From Blepharisma stoltei (lineage: Eukaryota; Ciliophora; Heterotrichea; Heterotrichida; Blepharismidae): a DNA stretch of 64,000 nucleotides. This document shows positions 1-10,411 of this stretch, piece by piece. The notes below the pieces were generated by a model. The model had not been told where the DNA came from and ran no database searches. It worked only from the letters and a program-made list of their open reading frames with translations. A program made the position numbers and the translations under genes. Numbering within the stretch: the first letter of the stretch is position 1; each line of letters starts with the position of its first letter. Location of the stretch: assembly GCA_914767885.1 (NCBI GenBank), contig CAJZBQ010000015.1, positions 62,001-126,000 on the forward strand. Reading direction: 5' to 3'.

Positions 1-421
1 TAAATATCACAAAAAATCCTTGCAGAGGCCGAAAACTCTATATAAGCTTTACTTTATCTACAAACATCGTAGGTAGAAATCAATTGACGAATTTTTTGAA
101 ATAAGTATAAACCATATACAAAGGTATCCCCTGTCTATGCAAAATCAAGAACGGCGCCATAATTTCATTCATCCCTTGCTTATATGATGTTTTTTCTTCT
201 TTGCAGAACTTCGTTAGCAGGATTTCTAGATTCGTTTTTTCTTCATTTGTCAAAATCTTTGATCTGGTTCTTTCTGAGTCAGTTTTAATTATACGCTGAT
301 TAGGCAAATCAAGTTCTGCTTCAATTGTGAACTCTTCAATAGCTTCTGGACAGAGTAATAGCTAAATATAGCCTACCAGAAAATTTTCAACATTAAACTG
401 GGGAGAATTCTCTTCTTCCAT
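1..421 (-). CDS. TBC (Rab-GAP) domain protein, 3' end outside window
   Basis: The N-terminal part of a TBC domain, the GTPase-activating fold for Rab GTPases. Visible signatures are YKQGMNEIMAPFLIL (the conserved YxQGMN..aPfL block) followed by YFKKFVNWFLPTMFVDK and SFRPLQGFFVIF. Two perfect 15-nt GT..AG introns (complement of 362-376 and of 38-52) must be removed to keep the frame. After the second splice the protein reads FVDK-SFRPLQG, as in other TBC proteins. One TGA (80-82) is read as Trp in KFVNW. The start is the first ATG, giving MEEENSPQF. The catalytic Arg/Gln fingers cannot be judged because the gene runs off the left edge. It is 33 bp from the CWF19-like gene, same strand. Confidence 0.85.
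38..52 (-). other. 15-nt intron of the TBC gene
   Basis: GTAAAGCTTATATAG on the minus strand. Removal joins FVDK to SFRPLQG, a conserved TBC stretch; unspliced, the frame stops at TAG. The length of exactly 15 nt is the heterotrich norm. Confidence 0.85.
362..376 (-). other. 15-nt intron of the TBC gene
   Basis: GTAGGCTATATTTAG on the minus strand. Removal joins VENFL to LLLCPEAIEEF and removes an in-frame TAG. Confidence 0.8.
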
Positions 422-454
422 TTATAACTTATACACTTAAAAATACTACCAAAT

Positions 455-1366
455 TTATTGAGCTTCTTCAGGGATTTCTTCATATTCTCTCCACAATTTT
501 TTGAATTCTTCACTTATCCTTATTAATTCTTCATCATTATGTTTTCTATTCCTAAACATTGGGTCGACCCTTAATATTTCACCAATAATTTGTCTTGAAA
601 AATTTCCCCGAAAATAATTAGAATCTTCAACCACATGGGCAAACCCTCCATTTCCGTCAAAATCAATATGAATATAAGGGAATCCTTTGGGTATTGACTT
701 TCTGATCCCTTTTACACTAGTTGGGATGATTTTTTTATTTTGTGTCCATTCTTCGTCACCTTCACTTAATTCTCTATAAATAATCATTTCTGCGTCTTCT
801 CGAGCTTGAGGGTCAAGTGGGAAGCATTCAATGTAGGTATGAAGGCACCTTCTGAGGTCAATCACATTTTCCACAAAAATTGCAGTTTTGCCGAGCTCAT
901 CTCTGTACATTTTTGATATATCTTTTTGGAGATCTTGAAGCTCTTGGTACTCATTAGATTCCATCTCAGTAATAGATAAAGTATGGGCGTTTGGGACTAG
1001 TAAACAGTGGCCTTTTGATAAATAGCCTGATGAAGGGATTTCGATATGAAAAGAGCCTCTTATAGAAACAAGCAATTTACTATTGAAATTTTGGCTGTCT
1101 ATGCAGTGGTCACAATTTTGGTTAGTCTTTTTTGTTAGACGCTTATAGGTGTCAAGTTTTTCTGCTTTAATTTGAGATTCTGTGATTTCGTATTCTTCGT
1201 CTTTGTTTTTCCTTATGTTTCTTATTAGGTGTTCATTATAATCTTCGCTTGTAGCTATTTTCTCATTTTTTCTGATTTCGTTTAGTCCGATTTGGCTTTT
1301 CTTTTCCTCTTCTTTTGTTTTTTCCTCTTCTTTTGTCTTTTTCTTATATTTTATCCCTGCTAGCAT
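455..1366 (-). CDS. CWF19L2: CWF19-like splicing factor (CwfJ C-terminal domains)
   Basis: A 303-residue intact ORF. A charged N-terminus (residues 1-80) precedes the CwfJ C-terminal domain 1: CDHC zinc-type motif near residue 85, then a HIT-like GHCLLVPNAH block near 118-127. Domain 2 has GGFAHVVED near 240-248. In the family this protein joins late or post-catalytic spliceosomes and lariat turnover in the nucleus; the role here is by homology. It is shorter than metazoan CWF19L2 and lacks most of the long N-terminal region. No insert or intron is needed. Stop is TAA. It is of some interest in a cell that must splice 15-nt introns. Confidence 0.85.
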   Translation of the reverse strand: MLAGIKYKKKTKEEEKTKEEEKKSQIGLNEIRKNEKIATSEDYNEHLIRNIRKNKDEEYEITESQIKAEKLDTYKRLTKKTNQNCDHCIDSQNFNSKLLVSIRGSFHIEIPSSGYLSKGHCLLVPNAHTLSITEMESNEYQELQDLQKDISKMYRDELGKTAIFVENVIDLRRCLHTYIECFPLDPQAREDAEMIIYRELSEGDEEWTQNKKIIPTSVKGIRKSIPKGFPYIHIDFDGNGGFAHVVEDSNYFRGNFSRQIIGEILRVDPMFRNRKHNDEELIRISEEFKKLWREYEEIPEEAQ

Positions 1367-1458
1367 TTATTTAATATCTTATTTATTGTACCTTGTATGA
1401 TTCATTTTTAACCCTATTAATACATTAATTTCCTAGCAATTATTTTTATCCTCTAGGC

Positions 1459-2536
1459 TTAAAATGGCTCAGCATCAATAACTTCTTCTAAATTCTTCAA
1501 AAAACCACGATTATAAATATTCGGCTGATTCAATAAATGTGCTTTTTTGTCGTCAATCTGCAAGTCCAGCCTTTTCATCCTTTCATTTGATGTCGTATTA
1601 TTTTTCACCAGCAGCAAGTGGTATAGGAAAAAGCCTCCCAGTAAAATTCCTACAACAAGGCACAAGCTTTCAGCGAAAAATAACTTTTGGTGCTCTTGTA
1701 TCAAATATTGAAAAACCACAATCCAGCTGCCTGATACCCTATTTCCTTCTCTATCTGTAAAAACTGTGGTAAAAAGTCTTTCTGAAAGAGTTATATATGC
1801 AAATATCATAAATCCGATCATAGACGCATATAAGCAGATAACACTGTGTGACAATAGAAAAGCCAGGAAAAATTTGTAATTGCCGTAGCCTACACATTGG
1901 TTTATCCAGACACAATGATGATCCATTTTTGGAACGCAGCCTTCGCACACTGAGCAATGTTTAGATCTGGCCGGCTTTTGGAGTTTGCAGGTAGTGCAAG
2001 AGTTCTCTTTAAATAAAATGTTGTCATATGGGAATAAGCTTAAATATTTTTTGTAGTTATTTTGGGTGACTTTTCCTGGAGATTTCCAACAGGCTGCAAA
2101 AAAGGTGCATAAAGCCAGTATACTATTTTATAAAATAGGATTAATAGAAAATTTATTTATAAATAGCTATTAGGTAATGGTATAAGTACATTATAGAGCC
2201 AAGATACATGTGAATAGCTGGAACTAGAGGATTTGGGATAAAAGGGAAAGCTTGAGCGTAGAAAATGTAATAGCCGCCTAAGCTTAATGATAAATAAGTT
2301 AGCTGGAAAAAGGGATTTGGACGATTAAATATGTAAAGAGCATAATAGGAAATTTTTGATTTCCCCATAGGTCCTAAAATTTTAAGAGAGATTCTGTCAA
2401 AAAATGCAGGAAGCTTGACGTAAAAAAATCTGCTTAAGTATGAGAGAGGGCCAGTTCCATGAGGGTTTACACAGAGAAGGACAAATAAGAATGACACTGA
2501 AATGACCATATAGATTGAAAAAAGCCAGAACCCCAT
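1459..2536 (-). CDS. DHHC-type protein S-palmitoyltransferase
   Basis: Transfers palmitate to protein cysteines in membranes. The N-terminus holds two hydrophobic helices (MGFWLFSIYMVISVSFLFVLL; PNPFFQLTYLSLSLGGYYIF). The cysteine-rich domain is complete once an insert is skipped: CTTCKLQKPARSKHCSVCEGCV, then KMDHHCVWINQCVGYGNY with the catalytic DHHC. Two more helices follow (about FFLAFLLSHSVICLY and LFFAESLCLVVGILLG) and then NTTSNE, matching the conserved TTxE motif. The start at 2536 is the first ATG upstream of the first helix. An in-frame stop between TM2 and the CRD disappears if the 37-bp TA-flanked insert at 2123-2159 is removed. Confidence 0.87.
2123..2159 (-). other. Candidate 37-bp TA-flanked IES in the DHHC gene
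   Basis: An AT-only stretch with stops in all frames between YHYLIAIY and LALCTFFAAC. Removal of 37 bp between TA dinucleotides gives AIYILALCTFF in frame. It contains no GT..AG pair of normal intron size. It is short for an IES, so an unusual intron remains possible. Confidence 0.5.
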
Positions 2537-2926
2537 ATTAGTTTATACCTTAATAGCCAGCCTTGATTTTTCTCAAACAGAAATTTAATTATGCCATTTT
2601 GCTGATTCCTATACTAGTATATTTTCTAAATGACTCTTTATTTTATATCTGTACTAGCAAAATGCATTCACCATTATCATACAACATTTATAATATTTTA
2701 AAGAAAATAGATTGCTTATGTTCAATATATGTTGGTTATCATTACAAACAGAATATAAAATTATTGCTTACCCTGAAAATAAAGCAGAGGAATTCAATTC
2801 AGCATACAATAATTTTTTTTATATAAATTCACTATTAATAACAATATCATTCCTTTAGATTAGGAATTTTAACCATTTTAATCTTAATTAAGTTGAAGAG
2901 GAAACAAATTTTGGGGGTGTTATAAA
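2537..2926. other. Intergenic, AT-rich
   Basis: Divergent spacer between the DHHC and BRCT genes. An 87-codon plus-strand ORF here is low-complexity AT-rich with no recognisable motif, and I do not support it as a gene. Confidence 0.5.
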
Positions 2927-4288
2927 ATGTCTAAATTATTCAATGAAATGAAATTCTTTATGCTCCAAGGCCCAGAAATAGAAGCAACTTCGAAGATTAT
3001 CATAGCTTATGGAGGTCAAATGTCGTCAACTGTAAATAAAGACTCCATTGTCCTTGTGACCTGCAGAAAAACCCATATAATTAAGGTTACCAAAGCTCTT
3101 GGGTTTAACGTGTTTTCGGCGAGCTTTATTTATGATTCAGTAAAGCAAGCAAGCCGCCAGCAGTTAAGTGACTATCAAATTGTGGTTGAAGCGTCAAAAG
3201 ATTTTCACTTTAAGGATTTTAAATTTTCACAGCAAGATATTCAAAATATCAATAATTATATAACTCACATGGGTAAATATTATTTATCTTTTATCGCAGA
3301 ATTTTGATTAAATACTGATACTATTTTATATAAAAAAAGAAATATAGTTGTTAATCATAAAGAAATGAATTTGAATATATTTATAAAATTGTGTGAAGGG
3401 ATTAAGGCTAAACACAGGCAACCCAGATTCTGATAGCTATTGATTTGTAGCGCTATATAATGGGCTTGATGTTCCTTATAGCTCTGAAGTTTTATATGAG
3501 TACTACTGCTCTAACATAGCTTTGAATTTAGAGACATATGCGACTAACGACGAATCAACAAGTTCAGAAAGAAACGAAGATGCTGACGTTTATTATATTG
3601 GCAGAAAAAGACGCTGCTTATTCCCTATATTAGTTAGCGAGCAAAACCATTAGAAAATCTCATTTTTTGGAAGTTAGTGAGCAAAATATATTTAATATAA
3701 ATTGTTTGGAAATCTACATTTTAATATACAATTAATGATTTGATGAAATCTTCAGCAAATATAATTAAATTTAGACAGCTCGTCTTTTAAAAACCTAATT
3801 TTATATAAATTGTATAATTAGTATAAATTTTGGTTTCCAATCTTTACAAATTTTTTAAAATCTGAAAAAAATTTGTTTTTATATTAATATAAAATTTAGA
3901 AAAATTAACCCTCATTTGATGGCCAGGTTTTTTTGGTCGCTGAACAAGGAAAGGAGAGTTAGAAGATTTATCTCAAAACTCCATAGCAACCTGCTTACAA
4001 ATATCCATCTTAAATCAAAATCCCACGAAAAAGCAAAATATCCAGCCAGCTTTTAACAATTCTCCAAGGCATCTCGTTATAGCAGTCAATTCCTCTGAAA
4101 GAAGTGTATATGATTTAAAAGACATTGAGAAAAAATCCAAAGAAATAAATATTACTGAAGAGTTTGAGGAATTTTACAGCAAATGCAAGTCAATAGTCAA
4201 TGAAAATTTATCTAAAAGTGAAGTGTTAGGCATTTTAACAAAATTTAATGGTGACATTGAGAAAGCTCTGAATTATTATGTGCTCTAA
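2927..4288 (+). CDS. N-terminal BRCT-domain protein, RAP1-like layout
   Basis: Residues 1-95 form a BRCT domain (LFNEMKFFMLQG; YGGQMSS; FIYDSVKQ), a fold that binds phosphopeptides or DNA ends in repair and telomere proteins. After IES removal the middle reads NTGNPDSDSYWFVALYNG and VPYSSEVLYEYY, with one TGA as Trp. The C-terminus ends in SKSEVLGILTKFNGDIEKAL, a small helical segment. An N-terminal BRCT plus a small helical C-terminus recalls the telomere protein RAP1, but this is inference and no Myb domain was confirmed. Two inserts break the gene: a 100-bp IES (3309-3408) and a family-A MITE (3619-3960). Both joins are in frame at TA. Confidence 0.7.
3309..3408 (+). other. 100-bp TA-flanked IES in the BRCT gene
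   Basis: Begins TAAATACTG and is followed by TAAACACAGG. Excision joins AEFW to LNTGNPDSDSYW, restoring a long frame that stops on both sides otherwise. Confidence 0.75.
3619..3960 (-). mobile_element. MITE family A inserted in the BRCT gene
   Basis: A diverged copy of the family-A MITE in inverted orientation. The left end has GCGAGCAAAACCATTAG, the right end the inverted equivalent, and the core keeps the family's GAAATC..TTTTAAA block. It is flanked by TTA on both sides. Excision joins RKRRC to LEDLSQNS in frame. Confidence 0.75.
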
Positions 4289-4413
4289 ATAATTTTTTTG
4301 GTAATTTATTTATAAATATTTAAATAAAAAATATTTATAAATTTCCTTATCCATTATTATCAAACAGATGTTGTATAATTTAATTTAAAATCGCTTCAAT
4401 TGTTAATTTTTAA

Positions 4414-5797
4414 ATGGGAAATGTATGCTGCATGGGAAGAACAGGCCACACACCGCAAAATAATGAAAACAGCATGATAAAGGATAGTGAATTTCATAAC
4501 AAAAAGAAGAGCGACCATCGCAGATCATTCGAACAAAGCGACTCCCGTAGAGAATCCAAACGGATTTCATCCCCAAAAAACTCAAAACCTGCTGTGCAGT
4601 GGCAAAATTTATTTAGCCAGCATTCAGAAAACAAAAAATCAGAAGAAAATACTGCAAAAATCCAGAAGCCGATTCTTGCAAGCAAATTAGAAAAAATTGA
4701 AGAAGAAAGAAAATCAATTGAGGATAACTACAAAAGCGACTTATATGAGACACAAGGATTTTTACGCTTTTTATAATGAATTTTCTATTAATTTCTATTA
4801 TTTCTGCTATTAAAAAAAATCAATATAAAACGATATAATTGACTATGACCTAGAAGAAGCCACAAACTATACAAAAAGCGATCAGAGAAAAATAATCCAA
4901 ATTTTAGACAATTATCAAGAAGAGTTAGAAGATGGAGATATAGAAGAATTGGACGGGCTGATTGAAGATGCCAATATGAATGGCGTATTAATTACAATGA
5001 TGTTTACAACACATGCTATATATATACTAAATTCTGAGGAATGGTCAAGTGTTACTAGAAGAGTGCCATTTGAATCAATAAAAGCTATGAGTCTTGCGGC
5101 TAAAGGACTTTCTGTGCTCTTTCATATAGAGCCAGAGGACGGGAAATATAATGATATTTTGATAAGTAGCGAGAGGTATAATGATATCATTAAAGCTACA
5201 GAACAGCTTTATTATGAATGTACAGGAGATTATGTACAATGGAATGTAGCTGAATCAAAAAATGATTTATTCACGTTTTTGAATAAGCCAATTAATAAAG
5301 AATTCACAAGCGAGGATAAAAATTTGACAAAAGTTTTTGTGAGATATGGAGAAATTGGAGAGAAAAAGCTAAAACTTCAGCTGTGCTCGACGTCATCTGA
5401 ATCATTTGAATTTGACAAATAAGGCTTTTAGCTAAATTTATTGTAGTTTTATTATAAGACATTGACCTATTGATATAAAAATTGATTTTTTTATTATGTA
5501 TAATAAGTTTTTAATTAATGCAAGAAAGAATATTTTTTATTGACAAACAAAGGTATTTATATATTAAAAAAAGATTTTGGGATGATTGATAAAGTGTTTT
5601 TAGAAAATATACGAAAAATTGGCAAAGATTCAGTACAGAGATCAATTATTGTGTATGATGTAGATAAATCGTTCTATTTTAAGCTTCCGTTGGTGATAGC
5701 AGATGATATACAAGAAGCTGCGCTTGCAGTAGGAAATTCGAAGATAAAAGAACTTGACCTTGACTCGGAGTCTTATTTAAGTGTTACTAATAATTAA
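4414..5797 (+). CDS. N-myristoylated protein with two PH-like/GRAM-like segments
   Basis: The N-terminus MGNVCCMG has Gly2 for myristoylation and adjacent cysteines for palmitoylation, predicting membrane anchoring. A Ser/Lys-rich linker of about 110 residues follows. Two related beta-rich segments come next: one around VLITMMFTTHAIYILNSEEW, the other around YFLLTNKGIYILKKDFG, then FLENIRKIGKDSV. The repeated 'T..aIYIL' pattern is typical of PH-like folds in ciliates. Exact lipid or protein partner is unknown. Two IESs (4772-4835 and 5420-5530) interrupt it; both in-frame joins (GFLRFL-IDYDLEEA and EFDK-YFLLTNKG) were read directly. TAA stop. Confidence 0.75.
4772..4835 (+). other. 64-bp TA-flanked IES
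   Basis: Bounded by TATAATGAA on the left and ACGATA on the right. Excision joins FLRFL to IDYDLEEATNY and removes several in-frame TAA codons. Confidence 0.75.
5420..5530 (+). other. 111-bp TA-flanked IES
   Basis: Excision between the TA of 'aaaTAAggc' and the TA of 'gaaTATttt' joins EFDK to YFLLTNKGIYIL in frame. Unexcised, the frame ends at TAA immediately. Confidence 0.75.
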
Positions 5798-5959
5798 TCT
5801 AAGTGCATCGATAGATTTTAATAATTAATATCTACTTCTACTTACAAGATAACATAACGAAATCATCAAATTTAAAGCGTAAATTTTTATATTCTAATTA
5901 GAAAATTAAGCTTAACTTATCTCAGTATAATTTTAGAAATCCATAGAGGGAATAAATAA

Positions 5960-8679
5960 ATGGAGCGCACTCAGGTAATTAAAGAAATGCTTGGAATTTC
6001 CCAAAATCACGAGTCAATCGACACAAAAGTCCACAAAGTTGACGAAGAAACACCATTCCACGAAATTTTGTCCCAAAATCTGCACAAGCTTCAAGGCGAA
6101 AACATAATAGAAAATGCTGTTGGGGCTATTCAGTCTAATTCTCAGCTTACAGCTTTTACAAGGGATAATCAATTATTTTTATTAAAAGACAGAAATAAAG
6201 AAAAAGAGGAATCCCCTTGTAAGACCCATTCATCAACAATTATCTCAATGTCTTTATCAATCTCCAATAAGCTTGCATCATTAAGCAGTACTTTCGAACT
6301 GTTTATAGGAGTAGTTTCAGATGGTGAGTATTCTTTTTTACAGAGTTTTGAAGGTCTTGAATATCAGCCTAAGAGGATAATCTGGGATCCTCTAGATGAT
6401 AATATGCTGTACCTTATTTCAGAAAGAAATATCTATACTTTTGAGACTCTGTCAGGAGAAATAAAGGTTTTGTATTCTACAGAGGAAGAAATTGCTGGAT
6501 TTCATATAAATCCAAGTGGTAGGAATTACACAGCTCTCCTTTCTTCGAAAAAAGCAATTTTAGTGTCTTTTGATGGCTATACAGAAATTCCATATGAAAA
6601 TATTGATGAAATCTGCTATAGTAGTATACGATGAATTAACCAGGATTATTTTTGGTTAGTCAGGCTCCAGCTACCTTGCCAAATTATTTTGCAAATAAAA
6701 CCTTGATTTAGCCACCAAAAATAGCTTCTTAATGACTATTCCTCTAAAATATGTATATATATTAAAAACTGAGAGCTTGGCTATTTATTGTCTTCAAGAA
6801 AATAAGCTTCATATCTGGAATATTTCACAGCAAAGAGAACTCTGCTCAGCACACTGCACACTATCAGACCCAATTCTCAAGCACTGTGAGGATTCTGACC
6901 AAATATTCGCATTCAGCCAAAAACGGCAAAAATTGATTATTTTTACTTTTGACGAAGAAGATAATATAGTATCCAGCCTCCAAATTAGACTGCAAAATTC
7001 TTTCCAAGACATCAATATTGTCTTCCACTATAATACAATTGCAGGCCAGCCTCCAGCTAAAGGAAACAGTCGAATAGAAATTATTACTTTAGGGGATGAT
7101 AAAGTTACTAGCTATATAATTTGGTCAGAACAGTCAAAAAAAATTGGGGAAAAATACATTCTATTTTCAGACAATATTGAGGAAAATAAAGAAGATCAAA
7201 ATTTTCATACCCCTGTGAAATATGTAAAAAGTGAAGAAATTAAATGGGCAAGAAAACAGATGCTGGAAAATCAATATGAAGTAAAATTTATAGAAAAAGC
7301 TAATAAAAATGACGAAAGTAAGGCTAAGATTGACAATAAGAAAAAACTTGAAATCTGCCAGGTAATAAGTTTTGATATACTTCCTTCAAAACCTATAGAA
7401 AATTTCTGTTGAGAAGTAAAAAGCTCTGGGGTTATGACAGAAATCAATTCTCAGCAGCTTTCAGAAAGCCTAGAAAAAAACTATCAGTCAATGCTTAAAA
7501 ATATGCATGAATTAGTCTCAGAAAGCCGCATAAAAAGCATAATTTCTTCTGCAGTCGATGCAAGTATCCCTAAACTTATAGAAAATTACATAATGAGAGT
7601 TGTTACCAAAGTTATGGAAGAAATTACCCCACTTGCAACAGAGCTAATCAAACAAGAAATGGCAGCAATTCGGCAATATGCGGAAAACTCTTTTATTGAA
7701 ATAATAGAAGAATTAATATTAAGATTAAGTTTAGCTTTTGTCCTTGACAGGGCTGGGATTTCCATCCCTATATACTCATCGTTCCTGAGGGTCCCCGCAG
7801 GTACCCTTCCTCGATTCGCACGACCGATCTTGAGTTCCATGATTCCTGAAGCCTATGAGGCCACCACCTGGGTTGAAACTCCCGGTTTCTCTTTAGGCAG
7901 ACGTCACCTCTTGAGCCCTGCTCGAGGGATTTATCGTCCACTCGGGGTTTTGCTGGTTCTGCCCTTTCCAATGATGGCCTTGAGGGCAAAAACTCAAAGT
8001 ACCAGGATTAGCTGCCTAGGGCCCGAGAAAAGCCTAACACGACATATGCAAGGATCACTTTTCTCTTTCTGTCCTTTCCATTCACACTGGGCTGTTGCCT
8101 GCTGTTGTTGAAAGAAAAAGGTTCTGGTCTGTCGTCACCATTTTCAAGCGAGTAAATGCAAGCCCTTATGATTGAAGAGAATATGGGTTTAAAGACCCAA
8201 CAGCAAATTAACTAAATCACATAATCGAAGAGCAAAGGACCCATGAAATGAAGCTGCAATCCATAGAAAAGCATCTCTATGAAGAATACAAAAAAAGAGA
8301 AAAAAATTTTAAAGAAAAAAAAATAATCAAAAATATTCCAAAGTATGAGGAAGAATTTGAGAAAAAAAATTACGAAAGAGGCATAATTGAGCTGCTGGCG
8401 ACCAAAGATCTGCAATTAATTTCTAGCAAGCTTGCAACACTAAATCCTGAAGTAGTTTTCAGCACCCCGCTTGCATATGATACTTATTTTGACTTGTGCT
8501 TTGTGTTGATTGATTTAATGAAAGCTGGAAAATTTGAGTGCAGCAATTTAATGGAAAAACTATGCCAAATAATTCCTCTAAATGGTACACAAAGACGAAA
8601 GCAGCTTTTCAGAGTATTTCTTGACCGAAATAACCATTTAGAAAGATTTGAAGAAATCATCCATAATCGAATGCTATAA
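5960..8679 (+). CDS. EDC4: EDC4/Ge-1-like mRNA decapping scaffold
   Basis: Scaffold of the mRNA decapping complex in P-bodies, by family. The N-terminal part has WD40-like blades (LHIWNISQQREL; DNMLYLISERNIYTF). The middle is helical and charged (QQLSESLEKNYQSMLKNMHE). The C-terminus matches the EDC4 tail: YERGIIELLATKDLQLISSK, then NPEVVFSTPL. A retroposon-like insert (7712-8231) splits the C-terminal helical part; using its TSD the protein joins FIEIIEE to QRTHEMKLQS in frame. One frame break between 6640 and 6735, inside the propeller, is unresolved (an intron of about 16 nt plus another insert is possible). TGA is read as Trp at 6632 and 7410. It ends 10 bp from the convergent MORN gene. 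A PNRC-like peptide gene lies at 37.5 kb. Confidence 0.75.
7712..8231 (-). mobile_element. Retroposon-like insert in EDC4 with 11-bp TSD
   Basis: GC-richer than its surroundings. Flanked by ATAATAGAAGA (7701-7711) and ATAATCGAAGA (8221-8231). A run like ATTAATATTAAGATTAAG at the left edge looks like a simple-repeat tail of a minus-strand element. No reverse transcriptase is seen. Removal restores EDC4. Confidence 0.7.
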
Positions 8680-8689
8680 ATTCTTATAA

Positions 8690-10375
8690 TTAATCTCTTA
8701 TTCAATTAGCACGTTTTTCTCGAATTTTCCTTCTTTAACACCTCTTTTGTCAGGGAATGAAATTTTTCCCATTCCCTGTTGGACCCCTTCTGCCCATTGT
8801 CCTTCATAAACAGTCCCATCATTCCATTTCATCATTCCTTTTCCATGTCTTAAATCATTTAAAAACTCCCCACGATACTCATTCCTTGATGCCCAAACAA
8901 AGCATCCTATTCCAGATTTTTTGTCATTTTTGAAATTTCCTATATATTTATGGCCTTCTTTTAAAAAAATTATTCCAATTCCATCCTTTAATACATAAAA
9001 TGTCCGGGACGAGCTATCTATTCCTCAGTGACATGTGACCTAATGTATAATGGACCCCCAAAGCAAGGGACGTGAAGCTGGAAGCCGCTGCTTTTGATTC
9101 TGACTCTATAGACAGTTAAATGCAACTTTTTTGACCAGCAGCTCCTAGCCCAGTGGACCCATATTAGGCAGGGCGACATACCTGCCTAAGAATCTACTGT
9201 GGCTATCCCGAATGGTGAAAGCTGTTAAGTTCTTTCTCAGGAATTCGATAAGAGGGGAGGTAAGCTAGACAAATAAGCAGAGGCCCGTCCAGTTGAAAAT
9301 GGTTACATCAGGCAACGATCTGACTAGGAGCGACCACAGGATTGGCGAAGAGTTGGGAAATGGAGACTGTCAGCAAAGTCAGTGAATGGCCCAAGACCTT
9401 TACCTCTACCGAGAAAATGGGAATTTCAGCCTAGACTCTAGATGGTACGCTCTGCTGCCCCATAGAACTTCACTGCGGAATGCGTATGCCTACTAAAAGC
9501 GGACTTAAAATATGCTACTAATCTAATCTAATTCCATCCTTTTGGCCGTCAACAAAATTTCCTTGATAAAAGGTGTTTTTGCTGTAAATGTATTTTCCAT
9601 ACCCATTTGGTTTACCGTCCACGAAATTTCCTATATATTTTCCTCCAGTTTCAGCATAATGAGCCATACCTTTACCATTTGGGATAAAATCTTTCCATTC
9701 TCCTTCATATGAGTTTCCATTGGAATAAACATGTTTTCCCCATCCATTTGCTTTTGAATTTACCCAATCGCCAATATAGCTTTCATTATTAAATCCAAAC
9801 CACATTCCTTTGCCTTCTTGCTGGCCTTCTACCCAATCTCCTTCATAAGTTTCTCCAGTGCTTCAAAATAATTTTCCTTTTCCATTAGCTTTCCCGTCGA
9901 AAAATTCTCCTACGTATTTATTTCCATTTAAATAATACTCGATTCCATTGCCTTGGCGTCTATCATTTCTCCATTCTCCGAAATACCATCTTCCAGAATG
10001 GTAGAGCATTCTTCCTAGTCCATGCCTTTTACCATTAAAAATGCTTCCTTCGTATATGCTGTCATTATATTTTATGCTGGCTTCAAGGTCAAGTTGGTTT
10101 CTTTCTTCTTCAGTTAAATTTTCCTTATATTCGCTTTTAATTTTATCTTCAAAATAATCACAGTCAAAAATATACCATTTACTTTTAGCTTAAATTTACG
10201 AAAAAATATTATAATCCTTGAATTTTATAAAAATCCAGTGGCTATTAATGCAAAAAATTATAATTTCTTCAAGTTTTTTCGATTTAATTTTTACTATTGC
10301 TTTTTCATTATCTTCCACAAATTTCTTGATTTCCTCCAGTTTTTGATCTGACATAAACTCTTCCCACTCAACCAT
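8690..10375 (-). CDS. MORN-repeat protein
   Basis: About ten MORN repeats (pattern Y.G.w..g...G.G.) run through most of the protein, e.g. YEGSIFNGKRHGLGRMLY, YFGEWRNDRRQGNGIEYY, YIGDWVNSKANGWGKHVY. MORN proteins bind membranes or cytoskeleton in ciliates. The N-terminus MVEWEEFMSDQKL is helical. An 18-nt GT..AG intron (10182-10199) is inferred, joining YNIFS to KWYIFD. TGA is Trp in KLFWSTGE. The gene is split by a 540-bp retroposon-like element; joining at its TSD gives GQKDGIGIIFLKEGHKYIG in frame. The last codons use TGA as Trp and end at TAA 8690-8692. Confidence 0.85.
8990..9542 (+). mobile_element. Retroposon-like insert in the MORN gene, 13-bp TSD and tail
   Basis: Flanked by AATTCCATCCTTT (8977-8989 and 9530-9542). 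The 3' end carries a short tandem tail, ACTAATCTAATCTAA, next to the right TSD. The body of about 540 bp is GC-richer and non-coding. This is the clearest tail plus TSD example in the left half. Confidence 0.8.
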
Positions 10376-10411
10376 ATTTTAATCTATTTTTCTTATAATC
10401 TTAATATATAT

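Noticed and set aside
1539-1957. Plus- and minus-frame ORFs inside the DHHC gene
   Set aside because: Shadow frames of a clearly recognised gene.
2563-2826. 87-codon plus-strand ORF
   Set aside because: Low-complexity AT-rich translation in a spacer, no motif, no continuation by intron or IES removal.
7586-8111. EDC4 ORF extension and opposite-strand ORFs across 7.7-8.1 kb
   Set aside because: They run into the retroposon-like insert; residues after IIEE are insert-encoded.
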